A DNA stretch of 63,486 bases from Jeotgalibacillus sp. R-1-5s-1 (GTDB taxonomy: Bacteria; Bacillota; Bacilli; Bacillales; Jeotgalibacillaceae): the NCBI RefSeq assembly GCF_004405105.1, contig NZ_SORW01000003.1:1-63486 (forward strand), read 5' to 3'. This document shows, one piece after another, positions 27,531-36,356 of the stretch. Below the pieces are notes generated by a model. The model had not been told where the DNA came from and made no database searches. It was given only the letters and a program-made list of their open reading frames with translations. The position numbers were made by a program, and so were the translations under genes. Each line of letters opens with the position of its first letter. Position 1 is the stretch's first letter.

Positions 27531-28331
27531 TTATCCAGTAGCCAATTGCTTACTTTTGTTTTCCTGCTTATAAATATAATCAATCGTCTGAAGGTTAAAT
27601 TCCTCCGGCTGATCGATATTGCATACATGACCCGAACGGCGGATTGTAATGTACTGAAGAGTGTGGTCCCGTCTGACGAGCTCTTCTACAGGTGCACGGA
27701 AGAGGTAATCTTCCTGTCCCATTACAAAAAACGTCGGAATTCCTTTATGATCAAGCTGAAGTTTTGATAAATAAGGGTTAATCATTTTAGTCAGTGAGAA
27801 CCACTTAATGAATTCCTTCTGACACATTTTTTTGGCTGAATTAACGAAAGCTAAGCGGGATTCTTCATGCCGGCGATTCGGCATAATGATCCAGGCGAAT
27901 AGCTTGTACAGCAGCATGTATGGAATGAACCGTTTCGTTGTCCGGCCGAACCATAATAAAAACTTGGTGCGGATATCAAGCTTAATAATCGCTCCGCATA
28001 AGATCTGTGAGCGGACATATTGAGGGAACTCACTTGTGATCGTTTGAACAACGATTGTTCCTAATGAAATTCCGATAAAATGTGATTGTTTTACTTGTAA
28101 ATGATTTAAAACGTCAATCACTTCTTTAGAGACTTCTTTAAAGGTATCCCCTTTTTTCCAGCGGCCCCGCTCAGACTGGCCGTGACCACGCAGATCGACG
28201 ACAATGACGTTGAAATGTTTTCTGAATTCCTTGATTTGCTTAAACCAGATACTGGAGCTTCCACCGGCACCGTGAATAAAAGTAACCCATGGAAGAGATT
28301 CGTTATTTTGATAGGTTCTGTAATGAAGCAC
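27531..28331 (-). CDS. Alpha/beta hydrolase
   Basis: A 266-residue serine hydrolase. The oxyanion region is VTFIHGAGGSSSIWF near residue 18, strand and turn VIVVDLRGHGQSERG near 43, nucleophile SHFIGISLGTIVVQT near 93, a late Asp in FFVMGQEDYLFRAP and His in RSGHVCNIDQPEEF. The start appears to be GTG at 28331 after AAGGGGT. The substrate is unknown. Confidence 0.88.
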   Translation of the reverse strand: MLHYRTYQNNESLPWVTFIHGAGGSSSIWFKQIKEFRKHFNVIVVDLRGHGQSERGRWKKGDTFKEVSKEVIDVLNHLQVKQSHFIGISLGTIVVQTITSEFPQYVRSQILCGAIIKLDIRTKFLLWFGRTTKRFIPYMLLYKLFAWIIMPNRRHEESRLAFVNSAKKMCQKEFIKWFSLTKMINPYLSKLQLDHKGIPTFFVMGQEDYLFRAPVEELVRRDHTLQYITIRRSGHVCNIDQPEEFNLQTIDYIYKQENKSKQLATG

Positions 28332-28403
28332 GTGTCGTTACCCCTTTTTTTATACTCTATTAATCTAAACATATTGAGGCTCTATGAATCAACTAAAAAG
28401 CGG

Positions 28404-28754
28404 TCAGACCACTTGGAAATAATAGTGTTTATGCAGGCTGCAGCCCGGGTTAAAAGAAGCATGGCAAGAAGGACAGACAGCGTCACAATTCAGGTATTCG
28501 TTTATCGTTAATTCTGTTCCACAGGCCCCGCAGAGAATGGCTTTTTGATCAAACTGATCAGCAGGCCAGACCTGATGCTTTCCGCAGCCGGCTTCATCGT
28601 GACAGCTTTTGCATGGATAATAGCGACCGCAGCAGTAAAATTTAATGGCAATAATATCGAGTTGGGTATGATAATGTGTACATCTTGTTTCATGGTCAAT
28701 CTGCGGTCCATAGACATTTGTACCGTGAATGTTTACTTTATGCTGAATCGTCAT
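28404..28754 (-). CDS. CHY-type zinc finger protein
   Basis: A 116-residue, Cys/His-rich protein. The CHY pattern is complete: CTHYH near residue 26, FYCCGRYYPCKSCHDEAGC near 40-57, CGACGTELTINEYL near 74-87, and a final CPSCHASFNPGC. Such domains bind three zinc ions. In yeast Hot13 the domain takes part in zinc-dependent import; bacterial roles are unknown. It lies divergent from lytS. Confidence 0.9.
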   Translation of the reverse strand: MTIQHKVNIHGTNVYGPQIDHETRCTHYHTQLDIIAIKFYCCGRYYPCKSCHDEAGCGKHQVWPADQFDQKAILCGACGTELTINEYLNCDAVCPSCHASFNPGCSLHKHYYFQVV

Positions 28755-28867
28755 GTGAGATCACCATTTTTTCTTTTATCTTATCATAAAGGAAGGAAAT
28801 GCAGCTTCTCTCTATTCAGTAAAAGGTGTTATGATAGCGTTAACAATAAAGGGATGAAGGTGATTGG

Positions 28868-30628
28868 ATGCTGATTCTTGCGATGATCGAACGTCTGGGC
28901 ATCATTGTCACGGTGGCATTTTTACTGACTCGTTTATCTTTTTTTAGAAGACTTTTCGATTCTCACGGGCAAATTGATGTGAAGCAGCGAATTCTGCTGG
29001 TCATCGTATTTGGCTGTTTTGGAATTATCGGCACTTACACAGGCATCATTATCAATCCGATGGAGGATTCGATTGACCGCTGGACCCGGGTGTTAAATGA
29101 TGATGAGGCTATTGCGAATTCGCGCGTGCTCGGTGTCGTAGTAGCCGGGCTTTTAGGAGGGTGGCGTATTGGTGTCGGAGCAGGTTTGATTGCCGGCGTA
29201 CACCGTTTTTTCCTTGGAGGATTCACAGGCATTGCCTGCGGCCTTGCGACGATTGTGGCAGGTGCTATGGCAGGTATCATCTCCTCAAAGCAGAAAAAAA
29301 GCCGCATCATCACACCGAAGGCAGCACTTGTAGTGGGGGCTTCAGCTGAAGCTGTTCAAATGTTGATTATACTGGGAATGGCAAGGCCGTTTGACCGGGC
29401 GTGGGCACTTGTGCAGGATATTGGGATCCCGATGATTGTGGCTAATGGAATTGGTACCGCACTTTTTGTTCTGATTATCAGAAGTGTTATTCAGGAAGAG
29501 GAACGGATGGGAGCGGTTCAGTCACAGAAAGCCTTACGCATTGCAAACCTGACACTGACTCACATGAGAAAAGGTTTGACGCCTGTTTCAGCAGCTGAAG
29601 TCTGTGCTATTTTGTATAAGGAAATTCCTTCGCTGGCAGTTGCGATTACAGACCGGACCACGATTTTATCACATATCGGTAACGGTCTTGATCATCATGG
29701 AACAGGGGAGGAAATCCGTACGGAAGCGACTAAATATGTGATCGAAACCGGACAGGGCATTACCGTTGGGAAGCAGTCTATACAATGTGATGATCCTGAC
29801 TGCCCGCTTCAGGCCGCTGTTATTGCTCCACTTAAGCAGAAAGATAAAACGATCGGAACACTCAAGGTTTATTTTTCATCTGAGCGGATGATTTCTCCGA
29901 TCATGCTGGAGCTGATCCGTGGGTTATCAACATTACTGAGTCATCAGCTTGAAATTGCAGATGGGGAAAAACATAAAGAACTGGCCAGAGAGTCAGAAAT
30001 CCGGATGCTGCAGGCCCAGGTCAGTCCACATTTCCTGTTTAATGCGTTGAATACAATCGTCTCACTGACGAGAACGAACCCGGATCATGCCAGAAAACTG
30101 TTGATCTCATTATCAGCATTCTTCAGGCAAAACCTGTCCGGGACAACAAAAAAAATTTCGACGGTAAGTGAGGAAATAGAGCATGTAAAAGCTTATCTGT
30201 CGATTGAGGAAGCACGCTTTTATGACAGGCTGGATGTTTCGTATGACGTGGACCCGGATGCTTTGTCGGCTGCCGTGCCACCTATGACCCTGCAGCCGCT
30301 AGTGGAAAATGCCATAAAGCATGGGCTGAAAGGTAAAAGTGAAGGAGGCAGGCTGGTTGTGCGGGTATATAAAGAGGGTGACCGCGTTAAAATAGAAATA
30401 GAAGATAATGGTCTTGGCATGGAGACAGAACGTCTTCATTCCCTGATCTCCTCTGCCGTTCCCTCTGAAAAAGGCACAGGAATCGGCTTATATAACTTAA
30501 ACGAACGTTTAATTAAAGTCATCGATGAGGAGGCGGGGCTTGCGGTCAGTTCTGAAAAAGGGAATGGTACAACCGTCCGTTTTTCTGTTCCGGCTCCTGC
30601 AGACGAGTTCATAGGAGAGGTGATGTGA
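28868..30628 (+). CDS. lytS: LytS-type sensor histidine kinase
   Basis: A 586-residue kinase. Residues 1-200 form the 5TM-LYT sensory membrane domain (LGVVVAGLLGGWRIGVGAGL). A GAF-like domain (about 225-360) with the CDDPDCPLQ cysteines follows. The His-kinase motif is QAQVSPHFLFNALNTIVSL with the phosphorylated His at about 388; the ATP site has LVENAIKHGLKGKSEGG and DNGLGM. In E. coli (BtsS) and B. subtilis this class reports external pyruvate. lytT starts one base after its stop, and a CstA carrier follows. Confidence 0.93.
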   Translation: MLILAMIERLGIIVTVAFLLTRLSFFRRLFDSHGQIDVKQRILLVIVFGCFGIIGTYTGIIINPMEDSIDRWTRVLNDDEAIANSRVLGVVVAGLLGGWRIGVGAGLIAGVHRFFLGGFTGIACGLATIVAGAMAGIISSKQKKSRIITPKAALVVGASAEAVQMLIILGMARPFDRAWALVQDIGIPMIVANGIGTALFVLIIRSVIQEEERMGAVQSQKALRIANLTLTHMRKGLTPVSAAEVCAILYKEIPSLAVAITDRTTILSHIGNGLDHHGTGEEIRTEATKYVIETGQGITVGKQSIQCDDPDCPLQAAVIAPLKQKDKTIGTLKVYFSSERMISPIMLELIRGLSTLLSHQLEIADGEKHKELARESEIRMLQAQVSPHFLFNALNTIVSLTRTNPDHARKLLISLSAFFRQNLSGTTKKISTVSEEIEHVKAYLSIEEARFYDRLDVSYDVDPDALSAAVPPMTLQPLVENAIKHGLKGKSEGGRLVVRVYKEGDRVKIEIEDNGLGMETERLHSLISSAVPSEKGTGIGLYNLNERLIKVIDEEAGLAVSSEKGNGTTVRFSVPAPADEFIGEVM

Positions 30629-30629
30629 A

Positions 30630-31355
30630 ATGGAGATTAAAGCTGTCATCATTGATGATGAACCGCTTAGCAGACAGGAATTGCTTCACCTCCTCGGCAT
30701 GCATCCTGAAATCAGTGTGATTGCCGAAGCTTCCTCAGCTGAAAAGGGACTTGAGATTGTATTGAAAGAAGAGCCGGATGCATTGTTTCTGGATATTGAA
30801 ATGACAGGGATGAATGGTGTTGAACTCGCTGAAGCGCTTCAGCGGATGAAAAAACCGCCTGCGATTATTTTTGCGACCGCTTATCCGGATTATGCAGTCA
30901 AAGCATTTCGTGTAGAAGCCGTTGATTATTTGCTCAAGCCATTTGATGAAATCCAGCTCGAACAGGCTGTTAACAGACTGAAGCAGCGTCTCGCTCCTCC
31001 TGAGGTAAAAGTTTCTTCTCCCGGTGCAGGAAGATTGGCTGTGCAGAGTGAGGACCGGATTATTTATTTAAAGCCTGAAGAGATTTTATATGTCTACAGA
31101 GAAGGAAGAGATACCTTTGTGGTGAGTGAAAAGGGAACTTATCCAACAAAGGCTGCGCTTAAGGATCTTGAAATAAAGCTGAAAAGCTTCTCTTTTTTCC
31201 GTGTCCATAAGGGATACCTCGTCAATATAAAAAAGGTGGAGGAGCTTGTTTCCTGGAGCACAAACGTTTTTGAGCTGAAAGTGCGTAACAGGGCTGAATC
31301 CATACCAGTCAGTCGCAATTATGTAAAAGAATTACGGGAAACGCTTGAATTGTAA
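30630..31355 (+). CDS. lytT: LytTR-family response regulator
   Basis: A 241-residue regulator: receiver domain (1-120) with acidic pocket IIDDEP and phosphoacceptor Asp55 in LFLDIEMTGMNG, and a LytTR DNA-binding domain (about 135-241) including IYLKPEEILYVYREGRDTFV, FFRVHKGYLVNIKKVEEL and SIPVSRNYVKELRE. It forms a two-component system with LytS. The obvious target is cstA, 150 bp downstream. Confidence 0.93.
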   Translation: MEIKAVIIDDEPLSRQELLHLLGMHPEISVIAEASSAEKGLEIVLKEEPDALFLDIEMTGMNGVELAEALQRMKKPPAIIFATAYPDYAVKAFRVEAVDYLLKPFDEIQLEQAVNRLKQRLAPPEVKVSSPGAGRLAVQSEDRIIYLKPEEILYVYREGRDTFVVSEKGTYPTKAALKDLEIKLKSFSFFRVHKGYLVNIKKVEELVSWSTNVFELKVRNRAESIPVSRNYVKELRETLEL

Positions 31356-31467
31356 GAGGGGGCTTTGAGCACCCTCTTTACACGTCAGGCGTTATTTTTT
31401 ACTTTTCAGACTTTTATACAAACATGTTATCCATATTTGATCTCAAAAAGGCTCTCTCCCGCTAAAA

Positions 31468-31481
31468 TGAAAGCGTATACA
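31468..31481 (+). promoter_or_regulatory. cre-like CcpA site upstream of cstA
   Basis: TGAAAGCGTATACA fits the relaxed cre consensus TGNAANCGNWNNCA and is nearly palindromic. It is 25 bp before the cstA start, beside a possible -10 (TAAAAT, 31463-31468). No good -35 is visible, as expected if LytT activates the promoter. CcpA action is inferred. Confidence 0.6.
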
Positions 31482-31505
31482 AAATGCGTGAGGGGGAAAC
31501 AACAG

Positions 31506-32963
31506 ATGGTTACATTTCTCGTCGCTATCGCTATTTTAATTGTTGGGTATTTTACGTACGGAAAATTTGTAGAGAAAGTATTCGGGGTAAAAGAACAGCG
31601 CCTCACACCTGCTTATTCCCATGCGGATGGCGTGGACTATGTACCGATGGATACAAAGAGAAATTCCATGATCCAGCTGTTAAATATCGCTGGGGTTGGA
31701 CCGATCTTCGGTCCGATTATGGGGGCATTATACGGTCCGGTTGCGTTTTTATGGATTGTATTCGGCTGTATTTTTGCCGGTGCGGTTCACGATTATCTGA
31801 CCGGTATGATTTCAATCCGGAACAAAGGGGCTCACCTTCCCGAGCTTGCAGGAAAATTTTTAGGTAAGGCCTTCAAGCACGTAGTAAATGCTTTCTCCAT
31901 TTTACTTCTTGTACTTGTCGGAACCGTTTTTGTCACGGCACCGGCTGCATTGATCGCAGACCTGACGCCGGCCTGGATTACAATGGGCGTAATTATTGCT
32001 GCGATATTCTTGTATTATATTTTTGCCACATTGCTTCCGGTTGATAAAATCATTGGACGTCTTTATCCGATCTTTGGTGCTCTTCTTCTGATCAGTGCGA
32101 TAGGAGTCGGTGGAGCACTTGTCGTTCAGGGGCACCCGATTCCGGAAATGACATTAGAGAACATGCATCCGGGTGGACTGGCGATCTTCCCGTTATTATT
32201 CCTGACAATCTCATGTGGAGCTTTATCAGGATTCCATGCAACACAGTCGCCAATCATTTCAAGAACTACACAGAAAGAAAGCCAGGGAAGAAAAATCTTC
32301 TACGGCATGATGATTCTAGAGGGGATTATCGCGATGATCTGGGCAGCTGCCGGTATGGCACTGTTCAATGGTGCGGATCTAAATGAAATTCTTGCTGCAG
32401 GCGGTCCTGCTGCAGTCGTTCGTGAAGTATCGATTACAACGCTTGGCGCAATTGGTGGAACGCTTGCGATTATCGGGGTTATCGTACTGCCTATTACATC
32501 AGGCGATACAGCTTTCAGAAGTGCACGTATGATTATTGCGGATTATATTAAGGTTGGACAAAAGAAGATTATGAGCAGACTTTGGATTGCGATTCCACTT
32601 TTTGTGATCTCAGTTGTGTTAACTCAGATTGATTTCAATATTCTATGGCGCTACTTCTCCTGGGCGAACCAGTCAACTGCGATGATTGCGCTTTGGGTTG
32701 GTGCGATGTACCTTGCACTTCAGCGTAAAAATTTCTGGATTGCAGCTGTACCGGCGGCCTTTATCACAATGGCTACTTTTACGTATATCCTGAATGCTGA
32801 AATTGGCCTCAGACTGCCGATTGAAGTCTCATATGCAGGAGCAGCTCTCATCACAATCGGTGCCATTGTTGCTTTCTTCTATACAGTAAAGGCAAGATTG
32901 GCAGCAAACGATTCAGGTCTTCGTCCGATCGTAGTGGATGACGAGTTTGATCAGACTGCATAA
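31506..32963 (+). CDS. cstA: CstA/BtsT family carbon starvation carrier
   Basis: A 485-residue membrane protein with many hydrophobic segments. Family marks include NMIQLLNIAGVGPIFGPIMG near residue 57, the FGCIFAGAVHDYLTGMISIR region near 85 and SGFHATQSPIISRT near 240. It is shorter than the roughly 700-residue E. coli proteins, as in Firmicutes. E. coli CstA and BtsT import pyruvate, and adjacent LytST makes pyruvate or a similar small acid the likely substrate; peptide uptake was the older proposal. GAGGGGG fits ATG 31506. The open frame upstream (31365) overlaps regulatory DNA. Confidence 0.9.
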   Translation: MVTFLVAIAILIVGYFTYGKFVEKVFGVKEQRLTPAYSHADGVDYVPMDTKRNSMIQLLNIAGVGPIFGPIMGALYGPVAFLWIVFGCIFAGAVHDYLTGMISIRNKGAHLPELAGKFLGKAFKHVVNAFSILLLVLVGTVFVTAPAALIADLTPAWITMGVIIAAIFLYYIFATLLPVDKIIGRLYPIFGALLLISAIGVGGALVVQGHPIPEMTLENMHPGGLAIFPLLFLTISCGALSGFHATQSPIISRTTQKESQGRKIFYGMMILEGIIAMIWAAAGMALFNGADLNEILAAGGPAAVVREVSITTLGAIGGTLAIIGVIVLPITSGDTAFRSARMIIADYIKVGQKKIMSRLWIAIPLFVISVVLTQIDFNILWRYFSWANQSTAMIALWVGAMYLALQRKNFWIAAVPAAFITMATFTYILNAEIGLRLPIEVSYAGAALITIGAIVAFFYTVKARLAANDSGLRPIVVDDEFDQTA

Positions 32964-32990
32964 AAAATGTGAGTTTAGGGTTTAATATAG

Positions 32991-33163
32991 AGGCCTTTCA
33001 GGTTGTGTCGCCTGAAAGGTTCCTCAAAACAGTACAGTGACGAATAATGATCCAGTTGCTGTCCTGTTTTGAGGAATACTGCCTTAACGTTCCTCTGATT
33101 TGCACTAGACCCATAAATATTTTCCCGTATGACCTCCTTTCTGATGAAGGGAGGTTTTTTTAT
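32991..33163 (+). other. Three-hairpin region ending in an intrinsic terminator
   Basis: Hairpin 1: CCTTTCAGG (32994-33002) with CCTGAAAGG (33011-33019). Hairpin 2: TTCCTCAAAACAG (33020-33032) with CTGTTTTGAGGAA (33064-33076), a perfect 13-bp stem with a 31-base loop. GAGGAA (33071-33076) could instead pair with TTCCTC at 33090-33095. The terminator is ACCTCCTTTC, TGAT, GAAGGGAGGT plus T-run (33132-33161). I recognise no riboswitch class. It may be the 3' end of cstA mRNA or an independent RNA. Confidence 0.6.
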
Positions 33164-33206
33164 ACATGAAGTAGGCAATAACAGGAATATGTGCAATAAT
33201 TCCTCA

Positions 33207-33235
33207 TTGTATTAAGTCTGAAAATTCTTTATATT
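33207..33235 (+). promoter_or_regulatory. Promoter of the ICMT-crt gene pair
   Basis: TTGTAT (33207-33212) and TATATT (33230-33235), 17-bp spacer. It would give a very short leader before ATG 33259. Confidence 0.5.
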
Positions 33236-33258
33236 TAAAGGAGCGGGGGGAGAGGCCA

Positions 33259-33813
33259 ATGTCTATAGCAGAATGGATCTTCATCCTTGTCAGTGCCGCA
33301 TGGGTGGGGGAATTTATATTCTTCCGGAACCGAGGCACCGGAAAAGGTGATCCGCTTGAAACGCGGTCTTTTTTCTACATTCTCGGAAGTCTGCTCGGTG
33401 CCATCGCTCTTGCACTCACACTTCAGGAGATGAGAGGAAGCGGGCTGGAAACAGCATTGAGATGGACAGGTCTCATTCTTTTTGCGGGAGGCGTTTTCCT
33501 GCGCTACTGGGGCATTCTTCATCTAAAAGCGCAGTTTACACGTCATGTAACCGTCCGCGAGGGGGACCGTATCGTCAGCTCAGGACCCTACCGTAAGCTG
33601 AGACATCCGCTGTATACCGGTCTCTTTTTAATCGGTATCGGCATGACGCTGTTTTTCATGAGTCTGATAGCCGCCGCATTCGGTTCCGTTGCTTTACTTT
33701 TCACACTTTTATACCGGATTCAATATGAGGAGAAGTTGCTGATTTCGCAGTTTGGACCAGAGTATCAAGAATGGATGAAAAGCCGGTACAGGCTGATTCC
33801 ATTTATATATTGA
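33259..33813 (+). CDS. Isoprenylcysteine carboxyl methyltransferase (ICMT) family protein
   Basis: A 184-residue membrane protein with four or five hydrophobic segments. The family motif is seen late: RIVSSGPYRKLRHPLYTGLF near residue 112, then YRIQYEEKLLISQFGPEYQEW near 153. Such proteins use SAM to methylate carboxyl or other groups on lipid-like substrates. The gene ends 17 bp before the carotenoid gene, suggesting a role in the same pigment pathway, for instance methyl-ester formation on an oxidised C30 carotenoid. That link is inference. Confidence 0.85.
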   Translation: MSIAEWIFILVSAAWVGEFIFFRNRGTGKGDPLETRSFFYILGSLLGAIALALTLQEMRGSGLETALRWTGLILFAGGVFLRYWGILHLKAQFTRHVTVREGDRIVSSGPYRKLRHPLYTGLFLIGIGMTLFFMSLIAAAFGSVALLFTLLYRIQYEEKLLISQFGPEYQEWMKSRYRLIPFIY

Positions 33814-33830
33814 AAAAGGGGAGTGGCAGA

Positions 33831-35348
33831 ATGAAGAAGAAAGCATTGGTTATTGGTGCAGGTTTAGCAGGTATGTCAGCAGCAATCAGATTAACAGCTG
33901 ACGGGTACGACGTGAAGATTATTGAGAAAAACAGTAACGTGGGTGGTAAGCTGAATCGCCGTGAAGGAAAAGGTTTTACGTTTGATACAGGACCATCTAT
34001 TCTGACGATGCCGTGGGTACTTGAGCAGTTGTTTTCAAGTGTACACCGCCGGATTGAGGACTACATAACGATCGAGAGAATTGAGCCCCAGTGGCGGACA
34101 TTCTTTGAAGATGGCGTCCAGCTGGATGTCACGAGCGATCTTCCTACCATGATTGATGAAATGAAAAAAGTGAGTGGCAACACAGATGCCAGCATCAGTG
34201 AACTCATCAACTATTCAGAAAAGATGTACGACCTCTGTATGAAGAGTTTTTATAAATATAGTCTTGCAGATTTAAAAGATCTGAAAAAATATCATACGCT
34301 AAAAGATTTAATGTCTATGGACCCGCTGAATACAGTGGCGGAAGGAACGAAGAAAAAGTTGAACAATAAGCATCTGGAACAGCTGTTTAACTTCTTTGTG
34401 ATGTACGTTGGTTCCAATCCATATCAGGCTCCGGCTATTTTGAACCAGCTCATTTACGTCCAGCTGGGTCTGGGTATTCATTATGTAAAAGGCGGCATGT
34501 ATAATATTGCGATCGGGATGAAAAAGCTTCTTGATGAACTCCGCGTGGACGTTCAGCTGAACTCTCCTGTTGATCATCTTGTGTTCGAAGGCAAAACAGT
34601 AACAGGAGTCAGAACAACTGATGGTACACTTCATGAAGCCGATATCGTTGTTTCGAACCTGGAAGCGATCCCTGCCTATCGCAACCTTGTTCCGCACAAA
34701 GAAGGTAAAAAAGAAGCGAAAAAGCTGAATAAAACGTTCGTACCAAGCGTGTCAGGACTTGTCCTTCTTCTTGGCGTGGACCGTCAGTTCACAAACCTGA
34801 AGCATCACAATTTCTTTTTCTCAGAAGACCCGGAAAAGGAATTCAGTGATATTTTCGAAAAGGGTATACCTTCAGATGATCCAACGGTCTATGTAGGAAT
34901 CTCTTCCCGCTCAGATGACTCACAGGCACCTGCCGGAAAAGACAATCTGTTCGTTCTTACACACGTCCCGCCTCTTAAAGAAGGTGATCAGGGCAAATAT
35001 GACTGGGCAGAATACCGTGAGCTTGTTCTGGACAAGCTTGAGCGAATGGGAGCAAAAGGGCTGCGCGACTCCATTGAATTTGAGTACCGCTTTACACCGG
35101 AAGACCTTGAGGAGCTTTACGGTCCAAATGGCGGCTCAATTTATGGCATTGCGTCTGACAAGAAAAAGAATGGTGGATTTAAAATCCCTGCCAAGAGTGA
35201 GCTGTATGAAAACCTGTATTTCGTAGGTGGCTCAACTCATCCAGGTGGCGGTGTGCCAATGGTCACGTTATCCGGTCAGCTGACAGCCGATTTAATTAAG
35301 AGAAATGAAGAGGGTACATTAGTCAATTCAAAAGTGAAGCACGCGTGA
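33831..35348 (+). CDS. CrtP/CrtNb-like C30 carotenoid oxygenase (CrtI/CrtN superfamily)
   Basis: A 505-residue FAD enzyme. The dinucleotide fold is ALVIGAGLAGMSAAIRL; then FTFDTGPSILTMPWVLEQLF, YVGSNPYQAPAILNQLIYVQ, HHNFFFSEDPEKEF, and the C-terminal FAD motif YFVGGSTHPGGGVPMVTLSG. These resemble staphylococcal CrtP (4,4-diaponeurosporene oxygenase) more than CrtN, as far as I recall those sequences. AAGGGGAG precedes ATG 33831. No crtM, crtN or other crt gene is in the window, so the early steps must be encoded elsewhere. A desaturase role cannot be excluded. Confidence 0.82.
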   Translation: MKKKALVIGAGLAGMSAAIRLTADGYDVKIIEKNSNVGGKLNRREGKGFTFDTGPSILTMPWVLEQLFSSVHRRIEDYITIERIEPQWRTFFEDGVQLDVTSDLPTMIDEMKKVSGNTDASISELINYSEKMYDLCMKSFYKYSLADLKDLKKYHTLKDLMSMDPLNTVAEGTKKKLNNKHLEQLFNFFVMYVGSNPYQAPAILNQLIYVQLGLGIHYVKGGMYNIAIGMKKLLDELRVDVQLNSPVDHLVFEGKTVTGVRTTDGTLHEADIVVSNLEAIPAYRNLVPHKEGKKEAKKLNKTFVPSVSGLVLLLGVDRQFTNLKHHNFFFSEDPEKEFSDIFEKGIPSDDPTVYVGISSRSDDSQAPAGKDNLFVLTHVPPLKEGDQGKYDWAEYRELVLDKLERMGAKGLRDSIEFEYRFTPEDLEELYGPNGGSIYGIASDKKKNGGFKIPAKSELYENLYFVGGSTHPGGGVPMVTLSGQLTADLIKRNEEGTLVNSKVKHA

Positions 35349-35351
35349 TTG

Positions 35352-35387
35352 AAAAAGAAGCCGGGATTTCTCTCCGGCTTCTTTTTT
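35352..35387 (+). terminator. Terminator of the carotenoid gene
   Basis: AAAAAGAAGCCGG, loop, CCGGCTTCTTTTTT. Confidence 0.92.
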
Positions 35388-35407
35388 ATGTTCCTGCTTC
35401 CTTAACG

Positions 35408-36217
35408 TCAGCTCAGCGGAAAGTTAAAATAATCCTGGGCATGGTAAACCTTGAATCCACATGACTCATAAAGCTTTAAAGGACCTTTATTCTCAGCTTC
35501 AACTTCAAGATGTACCTCAGCATTTTCCTGCTGAAGCTGGTTCAGAACAAGAAGCAATGCATTTCGGCCAATCCCTTTTCCTCTTAGATCTGATGAGACT
35601 ACAAATCCGTAAATCCATTTCTGATCATCGTTTGAATGGATTCGGATTTTTCCGGCCGGTACACCATTCCACTCAATGATATAAGTGATGGTGGAAGGAT
35701 CGTTGCGTTCTGCGTTCAGAAATTGTTCAGCGTCCTCCACCGGCACGGAAAAGCCTTTCGCATCGAGCTTGATTTGGAATTGACGATCTTTTTCTTCAGC
35801 CTGACGGATTGATACTGCCTCTGAAGCAGCAGGAATGATCTGTGGTTCCCACTTCATTTGATATTCCGTCATTTTATAAGTGGCTTTTACCGATTTAACG
35901 AATGCCTGCCCTGATTCGGATTGAGCCGGAGTATTCAGCAGCATTGTTTTAATGCCCATATCAGGTACCGCATCGCAGGCTTCTTTGAACAGAGCTGAAA
36001 AAAGACCCTGTCTTCTGTAATCGGGGTGAACCATTCCACAAACCTCGCCTACGGAGCCAAAATAATAAACGCCCAGATAAGCGATCAGTTCATCACCTTT
36101 AAAGTGATAAAACATCTTAACACCTTCACCTGATTGTATGGTATCCTCGTTCAGTTTTAATTGGACTCCATCCGTTTGCTCACAAAGTGTTTTCAGTTCA
36201 GTAATTTTCTTTAACAT
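35408..36217 (-). CDS. GNAT family N-acetyltransferase, tandem-domain
   Basis: A 269-residue protein with two GNAT-like halves. The first holds GMVHPDYRRQGLFSALFKEA (near residue 75); the second holds the acetyl-CoA loop VVSSDLRGKGIGRNALLLVL (near 205) and ends with LYESCGFKVYHAQDYF. The start at 36217 is preceded by GTAGGGAT; the longer open frame lacks a site. It should acetylate an amine using acetyl-CoA, target unknown. Confidence 0.85.
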   Translation of the reverse strand: MLKKITELKTLCEQTDGVQLKLNEDTIQSGEGVKMFYHFKGDELIAYLGVYYFGSVGEVCGMVHPDYRRQGLFSALFKEACDAVPDMGIKTMLLNTPAQSESGQAFVKSVKATYKMTEYQMKWEPQIIPAASEAVSIRQAEEKDRQFQIKLDAKGFSVPVEDAEQFLNAERNDPSTITYIIEWNGVPAGKIRIHSNDDQKWIYGFVVSSDLRGKGIGRNALLLVLNQLQQENAEVHLEVEAENKGPLKLYESCGFKVYHAQDYFNFPLS

Positions 36218-36301
36218 GATGATCCCTACTTTACTCATAATAATGAACGGTTCTTTTATCAGAATAGCTTAAAAAGATGAATTTCACTATGAATCACTTA
36301 T

Positions 36302-36345
36302 AAAAAAGAGCTGGAGATGATCGCAATGTGCCATCATCTCCAGTC
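36302..36345 (-). terminator. Terminator of the BCCT gene
   Basis: CTGGAGATGAT and ATCATCTCCAG form an 11-bp stem; on the minus strand it is followed by CTCTTTTTT. Confidence 0.88.
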
Positions 36346-36356
36346 TCATCAACTTC

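Noticed and set aside
31365-31505. N-terminal extension of CstA by 47 residues
   Set aside because: It would translate the promoter and cre region; the ATG at 31506 has a clear ribosome site and begins the family-like N-terminus.
32991-33163. T-box or known riboswitch
   Set aside because: No T-box sequence (AGGGTGG type) and no consensus of a riboswitch class that I know.
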